From JAHDVS01 sp964370985 (GTDB taxonomy: Bacteria > Actinomycetota > Thermoleophilia > Gaiellales > Gaiellaceae), in the NCBI GenBank assembly GCA_964370985.1, contig CAYJLE010000013.1, forward strand, positions 9,988 through 73,987: a DNA stretch of 64,000 bases. Reading direction: 5' to 3'. Below, one piece after another: positions 1 through 8,254 of this stretch. The notes under the pieces are model-generated. The model was not told where the DNA came from and ran no database searches. It worked only from the letters and a program-made list of their open reading frames with translations. The stretch's first letter is position 1. Each line of letters begins with the position of its first letter. Made by a program: the position numbers and the translations under genes.

Positions 1-292
1 CAGGATGCGCCGCGAGAAAGTCGGCGACCTCCCGCACGACCGTCGCGCTGAACAGCATCCCCGTCTTGGCGGCATCGACCCCGATGTCCTCGAAGACCGC
101 CTCGAGCTGGGCGCGGACGAACTCCGGGGGCACCTCGTGGATCGCGCTCACGCCACGCGTGTTCTGCGCGGTCAGCGCGACGATCGCGCTCGTGCCGTGG
201 CAGCCGAGACGCGCGAACGCCTTCAGGTCGGCCTGGATCCCGGCCCCGCCGCCGGAGTCCGAGCCCGCGATCGTGAGGCAGCGGGGAACCAC
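1..292 (-). CDS. thiD: Phosphomethylpyrimidine kinase ThiD (partial, N-terminal part)
   Basis: This gene runs off the left edge, so only about 97 N-terminal residues are present. The translation begins VPRCLTIAGSDSGGGAGIQAD, which is the substrate/ATP-binding opening of the ThiD/PdxK ribokinase-like family, and continues with LTAQNTRGVSAIHEVPPEF and a DAAKTGML motif typical of HMP(-P) kinases. ThiD phosphorylates hydroxymethylpyrimidine (phosphate) in thiamine synthesis. The start is GTG at 290-292, chosen because it lies directly before the conserved IAGSDS motif. No Shine-Dalgarno is visible. A TAGCCT -10-like box lies 7 nt upstream, so the mRNA may be leaderless. It is divergent from the helicase at 318. 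Confidence 0.88.
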   Translation of the reverse strand, partial: MVPRCLTIAGSDSGGGAGIQADLKAFARLGCHGTSAIVALTAQNTRGVSAIHEVPPEFVRAQLEAVFEDIGVDAAKTGMLFSATVVREVADFLAAHP

Positions 293-299
293 GTGCCGG

Positions 300-309
300 A
301 GGCTAGCAT
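300..309. promoter_or_regulatory. Overlapping divergent -10 boxes (thiD / helicase)
   Basis: The 25-nt gap between the two GTG starts contains a palindromic GCTAGC. On the minus strand TAGCCT (305-300) lies 7 nt before the thiD GTG. On the plus strand TAGCAT (304-309) lies 8 nt before the helicase GTG. Both fit a TAnnnT -10 element that would place transcription starts at or next to the start codon. The promoter call is inferred from sequence only. Confidence 0.5.
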
Positions 310-317
310 CGGTTCCC

Positions 318-2603
318 GTGGCTGCAGAACGCCCGTGGGTTCGGCTGCTCGCGGGCGAGGAGCTCGCGCACCTCGGGCGAGTCCCGGCCGCGGACCCGCG
401 CACCGTACCCCTGCCCGGCGATCTCCACCCCGCCGTTCGCGACGCGCTGGCCGGACTCGGCATCCAGGGCCTCTACACCCACCAGGCGGACACGCTCGCC
501 GCCGCGCGCAAGGGCGCCCACGTGATCGTCGCGACGGGGACGGCCAGCGGCAAGACGCTCGCCTTCAACCTACCCGTCCTCGATGCGCTCGCGCACGACC
601 CCCGCTCGCGCGCGCTCTACCTCTACCCGACGAAGGCGCTTGCTCGCGACCAGGCTCGGGCCCTGGGGGCGTTCGGGCTCCCGTTCCTGCGCCCGGCGCT
701 CTACGACGGCGACACCGCCCCCGAGCAGCGACGCCAGCTCCGCACGTGGGCGAACGTCCTGCTCACGAACCCCGACCTGGTGCACGTGGGCCTGCTCCCG
801 CACCACGACCGCTTCGGCGACGTGCTTGCGAACCTCCGCTACGTGGTCGTCGACGAGGCGCACGTCTACCGCGGCGTCTTCGGCTCGCACGTCGCGAACG
901 TCCTGCGGCGGCTGCGGCGGCTCGCTGCCGCCTACGGAGCCGCGCCGCAGTTCCTGCTCGCGTCGGCGACCGTCGCGAACCCGGGCGAGCTCGGGGAGCG
1001 GCTGACGGGGCAACCCGTCGAGGTCGTCGACCGCGACGGCGCCCCCCGGGCGGAACGCACGGTCGCGCTGTGGAACCCGCCTCTCCTCGACCCCGCGCTC
1101 GGCCTGCGCGCGAGCGCGCTCGGCGAGGGAGCCCGCCTGCTCGCGGGGCTCGTCGAGGCGGGTCTGCGCACGATCTGCTTCGCGAAGAGCCGCCGGGCGG
1201 CGGAGCTCGTCCACCGGTTCGCGACCGAGCGGCTCGAGCCGGGCCTCGCGCGCCGGCTGTCCCCCTACCGGGCCGGCACGACCCCGGAGCAGCGCCGCGA
1301 GATCGAGCGGCGCCTCGTCGAAGGCGAGCTGATCGGCATCGCCACGACCGACGCGCTCGAGCACGGCATCGACGTCGGTCTGCTCGACTGCGCGATCTCG
1401 GTCGGCTTCCCCGGCACGGTCGCGAGCCTGCTTCAGCAGTGGGGTCGCGCCGGGCGTCGCGACGCCGGGCTGGCCGTGCTCGTCGCGACCGATGATGCAC
1501 TCGACCAGTTCTTCATGCGCGACCCGGAGGCGCTGCTCGCCCGCCGCGTCGAGGCGGCGATCCTCGACCACCGCAACCAGCGGGTGCTCGACGGGCACGT
1601 CCGTGCGGCCGCCTTCGAGGCACCGATCTCCGAGAGCGATCGCGCTTACCTCGGCGATGAAGCGCTCGAGCGGGCGGAGAGCCTGACCGCTGCGGGCGAG
1701 CTCCGGCGCACGCCGGCTGGATACGCGTGGGCGGGCACGACCTACCCGGCCGCGCGTGTCTCGCTGCGCTCCGCCGGGGCGGAGAGCGTGTCGATCGTCG
1801 AGGCCGCGAGCGGCGAGGTGCTCGGTACGGTCGACGAGGCCCGGGCGTGCACGACGGTCCACGCGGGCGCGGTGTACCTCCATCTCGGCAGCACGTTCCG
1901 GGTGCTCGAGCTCGATCTCGCTGGCCGGGTCGCGCTCGTCGAGCCGTTTGCGGGCGACTACTTCACGCAGACGAAGCGCGACGCGGAGACGGTGATCGAG
2001 CGGGTCGTGCGGGTCGTGCGGCGGCCGTGTGCCGAACTCTGCTTCGGCGAGGTGTCGGTGACCGAGCGCGTCGTCGGCTACCAGAAGCGGCTCGTCGCGA
2101 GCGGCAAGGCTTTCGAGCTCGTGAGCCTCGACCTCCCCGAGCAGGAGTTCCCGACCGAAGCGGTCTGGCTGACGCCGGGGCCGCGTCTCACCGACGCGCT
2201 CGAGGAGCGCTCGGCGCTGCTCGGCGCGCTCCACGCGGCCGAGCACGCGCTCATCTCGATGCTGCCGCTCCGCGCGATGTGCGATCGCTGGGACATCGGC
2301 GGGCTCTCGACGAACATCCACTTCCAGACCGGGGGCCCGGCGATCTTCGTCTACGACGGCCACGCGGGGGGGATCGGGATCGCGGAGCGGGGCTTCGAGA
2401 GCTTCGACGGCTGGGTGGCGGACACGGCTGCGATGCTCGCGGGTTGCCCCTGCGAGCGCGGTTGCCCCTCGTGCGTCCAGTCGCCCAAGTGCGGCAACCT
2501 GAACGAGCCCCTCGACAAGGCCGGAGCACTCGCGCTCCTGTCCGGGCTTGTTCCGGCTACTTCGAGCGGCCGCGCCGCCAGCGCCCGAGCAGACGATCGC
2601 TGA
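318..2603 (+). CDS. DEAD/DEAH-box helicase with C-terminal DUF1998, MrfA-like
   Basis: A 761-residue superfamily 2 helicase. Walker A is ATGTASGKT, the DEAH box reads VVDEAHVYRG, motif III is LLASAT, and the second RecA domain carries IATTDALEHGIDVG and QQWGRAGRR. The C-terminal DUF1998 region ends with four cysteines in CPCERGCPSC and a following KCGN, the metal-binding signature of MrfA/YprA-type helicases. In Bacillus subtilis MrfA is a 3'-5' helicase for mitomycin C crosslink repair, so a DNA-repair role is likely here. The start is GTG 318, because conserved sequence begins just after it and anything further upstream would run into the divergent thiD. The 3' end overlaps the convergent LapA-domain gene by 47 bases. 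Confidence 0.88.
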   Translation: MAAERPWVRLLAGEELAHLGRVPAADPRTVPLPGDLHPAVRDALAGLGIQGLYTHQADTLAAARKGAHVIVATGTASGKTLAFNLPVLDALAHDPRSRALYLYPTKALARDQARALGAFGLPFLRPALYDGDTAPEQRRQLRTWANVLLTNPDLVHVGLLPHHDRFGDVLANLRYVVVDEAHVYRGVFGSHVANVLRRLRRLAAAYGAAPQFLLASATVANPGELGERLTGQPVEVVDRDGAPRAERTVALWNPPLLDPALGLRASALGEGARLLAGLVEAGLRTICFAKSRRAAELVHRFATERLEPGLARRLSPYRAGTTPEQRREIERRLVEGELIGIATTDALEHGIDVGLLDCAISVGFPGTVASLLQQWGRAGRRDAGLAVLVATDDALDQFFMRDPEALLARRVEAAILDHRNQRVLDGHVRAAAFEAPISESDRAYLGDEALERAESLTAAGELRRTPAGYAWAGTTYPAARVSLRSAGAESVSIVEAASGEVLGTVDEARACTTVHAGAVYLHLGSTFRVLELDLAGRVALVEPFAGDYFTQTKRDAETVIERVVRVVRRPCAELCFGEVSVTERVVGYQKRLVASGKAFELVSLDLPEQEFPTEAVWLTPGPRLTDALEERSALLGALHAAEHALISMLPLRAMCDRWDIGGLSTNIHFQTGGPAIFVYDGHAGGIGIAERGFESFDGWVADTAAMLAGCPCERGCPSCVQSPKCGNLNEPLDKAGALALLSGLVPATSSGRAASARADDR

Positions 2604-2793
2604 GACCGCCGAGCAATGCGGCGAGCGCGATCACGTAGATCAGGCGGGACTCGCGCTCGGTCACCCACCAGTCGATCGTGACCCTCTGGCGATTGTCGAG
2701 GGCAAACCAGACCACGCCCGCAACGAGCAGCACGGCGACCAGAACGCGCAGGCTCGGGATCCGGCGGCCACTGTCCTGGGTCGAGCCTTCCAT
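2557..2793 (-). CDS. LapA-domain (DUF1049) small membrane protein
   Basis: A 78-residue protein with two predicted membrane segments, one around VLVAVLLVAGVVWFALDN and one around LIYVIALAALLGGL, separated by a short loop containing VTIDWWV. This is the LapA/DUF1049 layout. The family is linked to envelope assembly in proteobacteria, but its actinobacterial role is unknown. The start is ATG 2793, preceded by a strong AAAGGAG Shine-Dalgarno at 7 nt, one of the few clear ones in the window. It is the last gene of a minus-strand run after the iron-ADH and eRF1-like genes. Confidence 0.75.
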   Translation of the reverse strand: MEGSTQDSGRRIPSLRVLVAVLLVAGVVWFALDNRQRVTIDWWVTERESRLIYVIALAALLGGLSDRLLGRWRRGRSK

Positions 2794-2819
2794 GTCCACT
2801 CCTTTCGGTCCCGCCACGC

Positions 2820-4007
2820 TCACCAGCGGAGGAGCGCCGCGACACCGTCGGGCGTCCCGAGCAGCTCCGCCGACCCGTCCACGGGCACGACTCGCGCCCC
2901 GGTCGCAAGCGCCCGCTCGATCATGCGCTCGGCGAGGCGAGGTTCGAGACGCAGCTCCTCCTTCCCGACCCCGGGCGGCAGGACACCGGCTGAAAAGAGG
3001 CGGCCGTCGGGCGCAACCGACCCGTTGTAGACGGCCTCCTCGTCGAGAACGAGGGTGGCGACCCGACTCTCGTTCAGGGCCGCCAGGGTGCCGGGCAGCC
3101 CCTCCACCGCCTCGGCTCCCGCCTCCCGCACGCGCGCCGCGAGCGCACGCAACCTGACCTGCCGGGCGGCGTCGAGCTCCTCAACGAACGCCTCGATGAC
3201 GGCGGTCGCGTCCCCGCCGACCGTCCGCGGGGAGGTCTCGACCGCATGCCCGGCGCCCTCGAGCGCCGCGGCGAGCGGCGCGGTCAGCCTCGGATCGCCC
3301 GCCACGAGGACATGCTCCCAGCCCCGCGCGCGCGCGATGGCGTCCAGCTCGTGCGCGCGGGCCGCGATCGCGCGCTCCAGCACCCCGGCGAGCCGCCGCT
3401 CGAACCGGTCTCGCTGGGGCGCCGTCTGCTGGGCCCTCGCCGGGTTGCCGGCGGCCGGACCCTTCATCTCTCGCCAGTCCTCCGTCTCGGCTGCCAGCGC
3501 GAACGACTCGAGCTCGGAAGGGACTCCGAGCGCGACCTCCACAGCTCGCAGAGCCTCGCGGGAGACGGTCACGATCCCGGCGGGCCGGCCGCGTTCGAGC
3601 GCAGCGACCAGGGGGCGCACGTAGGGGCGCTCCTCGAGCACGACCCGCGTCGGCAGGGGGAGCTGGAGCACGACCGTCTCGGTCTCGCGCCCCTTCGACA
3701 CGGGTGCGAACAGGGCGCGGCCACGGCCCGGCTCGCTGGCGTCGAGGAGACGCTCGCGCTCGGGCGCGGTCCGCTCGAGACAGTCGCGAAACGCCGCCCA
3801 ACGCTCCCTCGACCCTTCCTCACGGAGGCGGGCCTCGAGCGCATGCAGCTCGTTGTCGACCTCGATCGCCCAGGGGGCACGGCGCGTCGCCTGGACGCGA
3901 GGATCGACGTCCGCGATGATCGTCAGATACCCGACGGGATCGGTGCGGGCGGCCAGCTCGGCCAGGAACGTGCCGTCGAGCCGGGCGCCGGAACCCTCGC
4001 CTCGCAT
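2820..4007 (-). CDS. eRF1-fold peptide release factor-like protein (baeRF/VLRF1 type)
   Basis: A 395-residue protein resembling the bacterial/archaeal eRF1-like (baeRF, Vms1-like) families. An N-terminal region (YLTIIADVDPRVQATRR) is followed by a VLRF1-type domain, then a loop MKGPAAGNPARAQQ with an arginine-rich helix PQRDRFERRLAGVL at the place where eRF1 relatives carry the catalytic GGQ/GxxxQ loop. C-terminal domains include WEHVLVAGDPRL and a last segment with LVLDEEAVYNG. Known relatives hydrolyse peptidyl-tRNA in ribosome rescue; that role here is inference. The start is ATG 4007 with GGGAGG about 9 nt upstream. It lies 50 nt after the iron-ADH and 26 nt before the LapA-domain gene. 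Confidence 0.7.
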   Translation of the reverse strand: MRGEGSGARLDGTFLAELAARTDPVGYLTIIADVDPRVQATRRAPWAIEVDNELHALEARLREEGSRERWAAFRDCLERTAPERERLLDASEPGRGRALFAPVSKGRETETVVLQLPLPTRVVLEERPYVRPLVAALERGRPAGIVTVSREALRAVEVALGVPSELESFALAAETEDWREMKGPAAGNPARAQQTAPQRDRFERRLAGVLERAIAARAHELDAIARARGWEHVLVAGDPRLTAPLAAALEGAGHAVETSPRTVGGDATAVIEAFVEELDAARQVRLRALAARVREAGAEAVEGLPGTLAALNESRVATLVLDEEAVYNGSVAPDGRLFSAGVLPPGVGKEELRLEPRLAERMIERALATGARVVPVDGSAELLGTPDGVAALLRW

Positions 4008-4057
4008 CTACGCGCCTCCCTTCGCCGCGTGGCCGAAACCGGTCGCGCGCCGCAAGC

Positions 4058-5233
4058 CTACTCGGCGCGCGACCCGATCGCGAGAGCCCGGCGAAACGCG
4101 GTCGCGACGTCCTCCGCCGTCCACGGTCCCGGCTCGACCGGGATCCAGGCCGCGAGCGCGGCCTCGACGAGCCCGGGCACATCCGCCTCGGTCACACCCA
4201 CCCCGGCAAGTGTCGGAAAGTCGACCAGCGAGAGCAGCGCTCGCACCGCCCGCACGGCGCGGGAGCCGTCCGGCCGTTCGCCGGGGCCGGCCCCGAGCGC
4301 ATCGCCGATCCGCTCGAAGCGCTCCGGCACGAACGAGCGGTCGTGCTCCATCGACTCCGCCAGCACGAGACCCACGGAAAGCCCGTGCGGGAGACCGTGT
4401 CTCGCACCGAGCGCATGCGCGAGCGAGTGCTCCGTACCGACCTCCGAGACGTTCATCGCGAGCCCGGCGAGCAGGCTCGCACACGCCATCTGCGACCGTG
4501 CGCCCGCGTCAGCGGGATCGTTGCTGACGGCGGGGAGAGCCCCGGCGGCGAGCCGAGCTGCCTCGAGTCCGAGAGCCTCACCGACGGGGGTGCGCACACG
4601 GACGACCGAGGCGGCGAGCCCCTGCGCCAGAGCATCGACTCCGCCGTAGAGCGTCGGCGCTCGCGGCAGACCGTACGTGAGTTCCGGATCGACGATGGCC
4701 GCGTCGGGACGATTGAACGGGCTCGGTGCCGCCACCTTCCGACCGGCTTCACCGTCGATCGCCACAATCCCGCCGGTGACCTCGCTGCCGGTCCCGGACG
4801 TGGTCGGCACCGCCACCAGCGGCACGCGCTGCGGACCGATCGGGTCAGCCGGCCCCGGCCAGGCGAACCGTCGGAAGGGCCCGCCCTGGGTGGCGACCAG
4901 CCTGGCGCCCTTGGCCACGTCCAGGACCGACCCGCCGCCGATCGCCACCACGGCGTCGCAGCCGGAGCGGCGCAGAACGTCGCCAGCCTCGTCGATTCGC
5001 TCGACCGTGGGCTCGCCCGGCCCGGCGTGCGCCACGACGACGGCGCCGGTGCCGGCCTCGAGCGCCTCGAGCGCGGAGCGCACCGGCGCGAGCGACGCCA
5101 CCTGCGCATCGACGAACGCGAAGACGCGGTGCCCGGCAAGCGCCGAGACCACTGCTGCAAGCTCCCGTACGGCGCCGCAGCCGAAGGTGATCCGCACGGG
5201 CAGGTGATTCGCGAACGGCGCTATCGCCTCCAC
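4058..5233 (-). CDS. Iron-containing alcohol dehydrogenase family protein
   Basis: A 391-residue group III (iron-type) dehydrogenase. The NAD(P)-binding N-terminal half carries AIGGGSVLDVAKG and VPTTSGTGSEVT. The metal ligands align as D200 (GVDALAQ), Q204 where the usual second ligand is histidine, H269 and H283 (GTEHSLAH and LPHGLS). The family oxidises alcohols or reduces aldehydes with Fe2+ or Zn2+, and the substrate cannot be told. The start is GTG 5233, with a TAGAGT -10-like box 9 nt upstream in the short gap shared with the divergent glutamine-synthetase-like gene. A functional pair with that gene (polyamine or amino-alcohol use) is possible but not shown. Confidence 0.85.
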   Translation of the reverse strand: MEAIAPFANHLPVRITFGCGAVRELAAVVSALAGHRVFAFVDAQVASLAPVRSALEALEAGTGAVVVAHAGPGEPTVERIDEAGDVLRRSGCDAVVAIGGGSVLDVAKGARLVATQGGPFRRFAWPGPADPIGPQRVPLVAVPTTSGTGSEVTGGIVAIDGEAGRKVAAPSPFNRPDAAIVDPELTYGLPRAPTLYGGVDALAQGLAASVVRVRTPVGEALGLEAARLAAGALPAVSNDPADAGARSQMACASLLAGLAMNVSEVGTEHSLAHALGARHGLPHGLSVGLVLAESMEHDRSFVPERFERIGDALGAGPGERPDGSRAVRAVRALLSLVDFPTLAGVGVTEADVPGLVEAALAAWIPVEPGPWTAEDVATAFRRALAIGSRAE

Positions 5234-5242
5234 GGGCCCGGG

Positions 5243-5269
5243 ACTCTACAGGCGGGGCTCGGATACCGT
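5243..5269. promoter_or_regulatory. Divergent promoters for iron-ADH and GS-like gene
   Basis: In the short gap after GTG 5233, the minus strand has TAGAGT (5248-5243) 9 nt from the iron-ADH GTG. The plus strand has TACCGT (5264-5269) 6 nt before GTG 5276 and 9 nt before ATG 5279. No Shine-Dalgarno precedes either gene. This is inferred from the TAnnnT pattern and spacing. Confidence 0.42.
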
Positions 5270-5278
5270 TTCGTCGTG

Positions 5279-6637
5279 ATGGCGGGCGAGGCAATCGGGA
5301 TGCTCGGTATCGACGATCTGGAGGGACAGGTCGACACGGTCGTCGTCGCCGCAACGGACAGCCAGGGCCGGCTGTTCGGGCGGCGCCTTCCCGCCGAGCG
5401 CTTCTCCGCGGCGACGCGGCTCACGGCCTGCTCGGTCAATCTCGCGTGGGACATCACGCAGTCGCCACCGCTCGACGCACCGATTGCGGGCCCGCATACG
5501 GGTTGGCATGACGTCGCGCTGGTGCCCGATCTCGCCACTTTGCGCCGCGCGGCCTGGCTCCCACGAACGGCGATCTGCCTCGCCGACATCGTCGAGACCC
5601 GAGCCGGCGCTGCGCTCGAGGTCTGCCCTCGCGGGCTGCTCGCGCGTCAGGTCGCGGCTCTCGCCGGGCGCGGCTACGAGGCGCTCGCGGCGACCGAGCC
5701 CGAGCTCTACCTCTACCGTGGCAGCTACAACGACCTGCGCGCGGCCGACTACCGCGGGCTCACGCCGACCACGCTGACGCGCGGCGACTGCACGATCCAG
5801 CACGGTGACGCGCACCACGAGCTCCTCGACCGCGCGACGCGCACGCTCGAGCACTCCGGCGTCCCCGTCGAGGCCGTGCAGGGCGAGTGGGGCCTCGGGC
5901 AGTGGGAGGTGACCCTTCGCCACTCGGACCCACTCGCCGCGGCCGATCGCCACGCGCTGCTGAAACTCGCCCTACGCCGGCTCGCCGCCGACGCCGGCCT
6001 GGCGGTGACGTTCATGGCGCTCCCCGAAGACGGCGCCGTCGGCTCCTCCTGCCACATCCACCTCTCGCTCATCTCGAAGGACGGCTCGCCCGCGTTTCCC
6101 GACCCCGCCCGGGAGCACGGCATGAGCGCGACCATGCGCCACGCGATCGGGGGCGTCCTCCGCCACCTCGACGAGGCGATGGTTTTCTACGCGCCCACCG
6201 TCAACTCCTACAGACGCACGCTCCGTGAGGACTTCGCCGGCTTCGGGCGCACCTGGGGCGTCGACAATCGCACCGTCTCCTGCCGTGTCGTCGGGGACAC
6301 GTCCTCGACCCTGAGGCTCGAGTTGCGCGTGCCGGGCGCGGACGCCAACCCCTATCTGGTGCTCGCTGCCCTGATCGCGTCGATCGTCTCCGGGCTCGAC
6401 GAGCTGATCGACCCGGGGCCGCCGGTCGTCGGCGACGCCTACGCGCTCGAGCTCGCCGGCGACCTGCCTCGAGACCTGCTCACGGCGAGCGAGCGGCTCC
6501 TGACCAGCTCGTGGGCGGCCTCCGCGTTCGGAGCTGCCGCAACGGGGCACTACGCCCGGATGGCGCGCCGTGAGTGGAACGAGTTCGCCGGTTCGGTGAC
6601 CGACTGGGAGCGGCGGCGCTACTTCGAGCTGATCTGA
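5279..6637 (+). CDS. Glutamine-synthetase-like gamma-glutamyl ligase (GlnA family, non-canonical)
   Basis: About 452 residues with the two-domain glutamine synthetase layout: a short beta-grasp N-domain (TDSQGRLFGRRLP), then catalytic motifs EPELYLYR, EWGLGQWEV, SSCHIHLSL, NSYRRTLREDF, NRTVSCRVV and LELRVPGADANPYL. It resembles the GlnA3/PuuA group of gamma-glutamyl-polyamine or gamma-glutamyl-ethanolamine ligases more than housekeeping GlnA, because the usual GlnA adenylylation/regulatory region is absent and the canonical ENR region is altered. The substrate is unknown. The start is ATG 5279 (GTG 5276 is also possible), leaderless-like behind TACCGT. Its 3' end overlaps the convergent LOG-type gene by 19 bases. 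Confidence 0.78.
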   Translation: MAGEAIGMLGIDDLEGQVDTVVVAATDSQGRLFGRRLPAERFSAATRLTACSVNLAWDITQSPPLDAPIAGPHTGWHDVALVPDLATLRRAAWLPRTAICLADIVETRAGAALEVCPRGLLARQVAALAGRGYEALAATEPELYLYRGSYNDLRAADYRGLTPTTLTRGDCTIQHGDAHHELLDRATRTLEHSGVPVEAVQGEWGLGQWEVTLRHSDPLAAADRHALLKLALRRLAADAGLAVTFMALPEDGAVGSSCHIHLSLISKDGSPAFPDPAREHGMSATMRHAIGGVLRHLDEAMVFYAPTVNSYRRTLREDFAGFGRTWGVDNRTVSCRVVGDTSSTLRLELRVPGADANPYLVLAALIASIVSGLDELIDPGPPVVGDAYALELAGDLPRDLLTASERLLTSSWAASAFGAAATGHYARMARREWNEFAGSVTDWERRRYFELI

Positions 6638-7113
6638 GCCGGGCCCGGTCGGTCGGCCGCGGCAAATGCGAGCGCCACCGCCTCGGCTGCGGACTCCGCC
6701 CGTACGATGCCGTCCCCCTCGAGCGCCGGCCCCGCGCCCACGACCACGACCGGTCGGCCGAGCGCCCGGGCCAGCGCGATCTCCGACGCCGTCCCCCATT
6801 CCCCGCCCACGGCGATCAGCGCGTCGCCGCTCGCCGCGACCGCGAGGTTGCGGGCGTGCCCGATCCCGGTCGCAACGGCATGCTCGATCCAGGGGTTTGC
6901 GTCACCGGTCGACTCGCCCGGGAGAATCCCGATCGTCGTGCCGCCCGCCTCGCGCGCGCCGCGCGCGGCGGCTTCCATGACCCCGCCGAGGCCGCCGCAT
7001 ACCAGCACGGCGCCGCGCTCAGCGAGCAGACGCCCCACCTCCTCGGCAAGCCGGGCCAGCTCCGGGGTCACGGCCTCGCCCGCGCCCGCGACCGCGATGT
7101 GCACGGCAGCCAC
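6619..7113 (-). CDS. TIGR00725 / SLOG-cluster4 family protein (LOG or Moco-carrier fold)
   Basis: A 164-residue Rossmann-like protein with VCGGLGGVMEAAARGA, GILPG and VGGEWGTASEIALA. These are the SLOG nucleotide-binding motifs shared by the TIGR00725 group, lysine-decarboxylase-like LOG enzymes and the algal molybdenum-cofactor carrier. The catalytic PGGxGTxxE of true LOG phosphoribohydrolases is replaced by VGGEWGTASE, so cytokinin-type hydrolysis is not assured. The start is GTG 7113 with TACCAT 8 nt upstream and no Shine-Dalgarno. Moco genes occur elsewhere in the window (moeA, moaC, mog), but not adjacent. Confidence 0.75.
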   Translation of the reverse strand: MAAVHIAVAGAGEAVTPELARLAEEVGRLLAERGAVLVCGGLGGVMEAAARGAREAGGTTIGILPGESTGDANPWIEHAVATGIGHARNLAVAASGDALIAVGGEWGTASEIALARALGRPVVVVGAGPALEGDGIVRAESAAEAVALAFAAADRPGPAQISSK

Positions 7114-7121
7114 GACGCCCG

Positions 7122-7127
7122 ATGGTA
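7122..7127 (-). promoter_or_regulatory. -10 box for the TIGR00725-family gene
   Basis: TACCAT on the minus strand lies 8 nt before GTG 7113, matching the leaderless spacing seen at other genes here. No -35 match was recognised. Confidence 0.4.
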
Positions 7128-7243
7128 GAAGACGTGCCGTGCCCGCGCTCCCTGAGCGGTACGAGCAGCGGCGGGGCGCGGAGACGGTCGGTGGATCGCC
7201 GCGCGGAGACGGTCACCCGTCGTTAACGCCCTGTAAACACCAC

Positions 7244-7273
7244 GGGGGATAACCCTGTGGATCCCGTGGATAC
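7244..7273 (-). other. Cluster of three DnaA-box-like 9-mers
   Basis: On the minus strand three near-matches to TTATCCACA stand almost end to end: TTATCCCCC (7252-7244), GGATCCACA (7264-7256) and GTATCCACG (7273-7265), each 7 of 9 or close to it. They lie in the 175-nt gap between accA and the LOG-type gene, about 21 kb from the origin. The rest of this gap holds a GTTAAC palindrome and the -10 of the downstream gene. Possible uses are DnaA titration or DnaA-controlled transcription; chance is not excluded. Confidence 0.35.
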
Positions 7274-7288
7274 TCCAAACGGGGGATC

Positions 7289-8254
7289 CTAGGCCGTCAG
7301 CTCTCCCATGGCCCGGAACTTCGCCCGCCGCGCCCTCCGCCGCTCGTCCGCCTCGAGGCCGGCGACCTCCTCCAGCGCGGCCTCGAGTGCCACGGCCAGC
7401 AGCCGTGCCGCCTCGTCGTGGTCCGCGTGAGCGCCCCCCGCGGGCTCCGGCACGATCGCGTCGATCACGCCCAACTCGAGGCAGTGGCGGGCATCCGGCT
7501 TGAACGCGGCGGCCGCCTTCTTCGCCTCTCCCGCGTCGCGCCAGAGAATCGCCGCGCAGCCCTCGGGCGAGATCACCGAGTAGATCGCGTTCTCCTGCAT
7601 GAGCACCCGATCGGCCAGAGCAATCGCGACGGCGCCGCCCGAGCCACCCTCGCCGATCACGCATGCGACCGTCGGCACGCCCAGACGGGCCATGGCGAGC
7701 TGGGAGCGCGCGATCCAGCCGCCCTGGCCGTGCTGCTCTGCCGACACCCCCGGGTAGGCGCCCGGCGTGTCGACGAGCGCGAGCACGGGGAACCCGTGCC
7801 GGTCGGCTATCTCCATCACGCGCATCGCCTTGCGGTAGCCCTCCGGCATCGCCATCCCGAAGTTGCGCCGGGTCCGCTCGTGAATGTCCCGTCCCTTCTG
7901 GTGGCCGACGAGCGCGACCGTGGCGCCGCGAAACCGGCCCAGCCCGGCGACGATCGCGTGATCGTCTCCGAGCGAGCGGTCGCCGTGCAACTCGACGAAG
8001 TCGTCGAGGATCCGCTCCGCGTAATCGAGCGTGTACGGGCGCGCCTGGTGGCGGGCCAGCTCGACGGCACGCCAGACGTCGTCCTCGGTCGGCTCGGCGG
8101 CGATCCGCTCGAGCTGGCGCCGCAGCCGCGCCATCTCGCCGGAGACGCCGGCGCCGCGCAGCAGCGGCAGATCAGTGAGGCGGGCAAGCCGGTCACGCAG
8201 GCGCAGCTGCTCGGCCGCGCCCGCCCCCGGCGGCTGCCTCCGCCTACCCGCCAT
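7289..8254 (-). CDS. accA: Acetyl-CoA carboxylase carboxyltransferase subunit alpha
   Basis: A 321-residue AccA. The N-terminal helical segment is followed by the crotonase-fold domain with DDFVELHGDRSLGDD, GHQKGRDIHERTRRNFGM, PEGYRKAMRVMEIA, VDTPGAYPG, IGEGGSGGA and SVISPEGCAAILW, all standard carboxyltransferase-alpha motifs. It transfers carboxyl from carboxybiotin to acetyl-CoA together with AccD to make malonyl-CoA. Its start overlaps the accD stop by 11 bases, so the two are translationally coupled. It ends the lipid operon that begins at 15.6 kb. The biotin carboxylase and carrier subunits are not in the window, but the biotin ligase is. Confidence 0.95.
   Translation of the reverse strand: MAGRRRQPPGAGAAEQLRLRDRLARLTDLPLLRGAGVSGEMARLRRQLERIAAEPTEDDVWRAVELARHQARPYTLDYAERILDDFVELHGDRSLGDDHAIVAGLGRFRGATVALVGHQKGRDIHERTRRNFGMAMPEGYRKAMRVMEIADRHGFPVLALVDTPGAYPGVSAEQHGQGGWIARSQLAMARLGVPTVACVIGEGGSGGAVAIALADRVLMQENAIYSVISPEGCAAILWRDAGEAKKAAAAFKPDARHCLELGVIDAIVPEPAGGAHADHDEAARLLAVALEAALEEVAGLEADERRRARRAKFRAMGELTA

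Noticed and set aside
4058..6637. Iron-ADH and GS-like pair proposed as a complete polyamine degradation system
   Set aside because: No gamma-glutamyl oxidase, aldehyde dehydrogenase or amidohydrolase is near, and the genes are divergent. The pair is noted but not claimed as a pathway.
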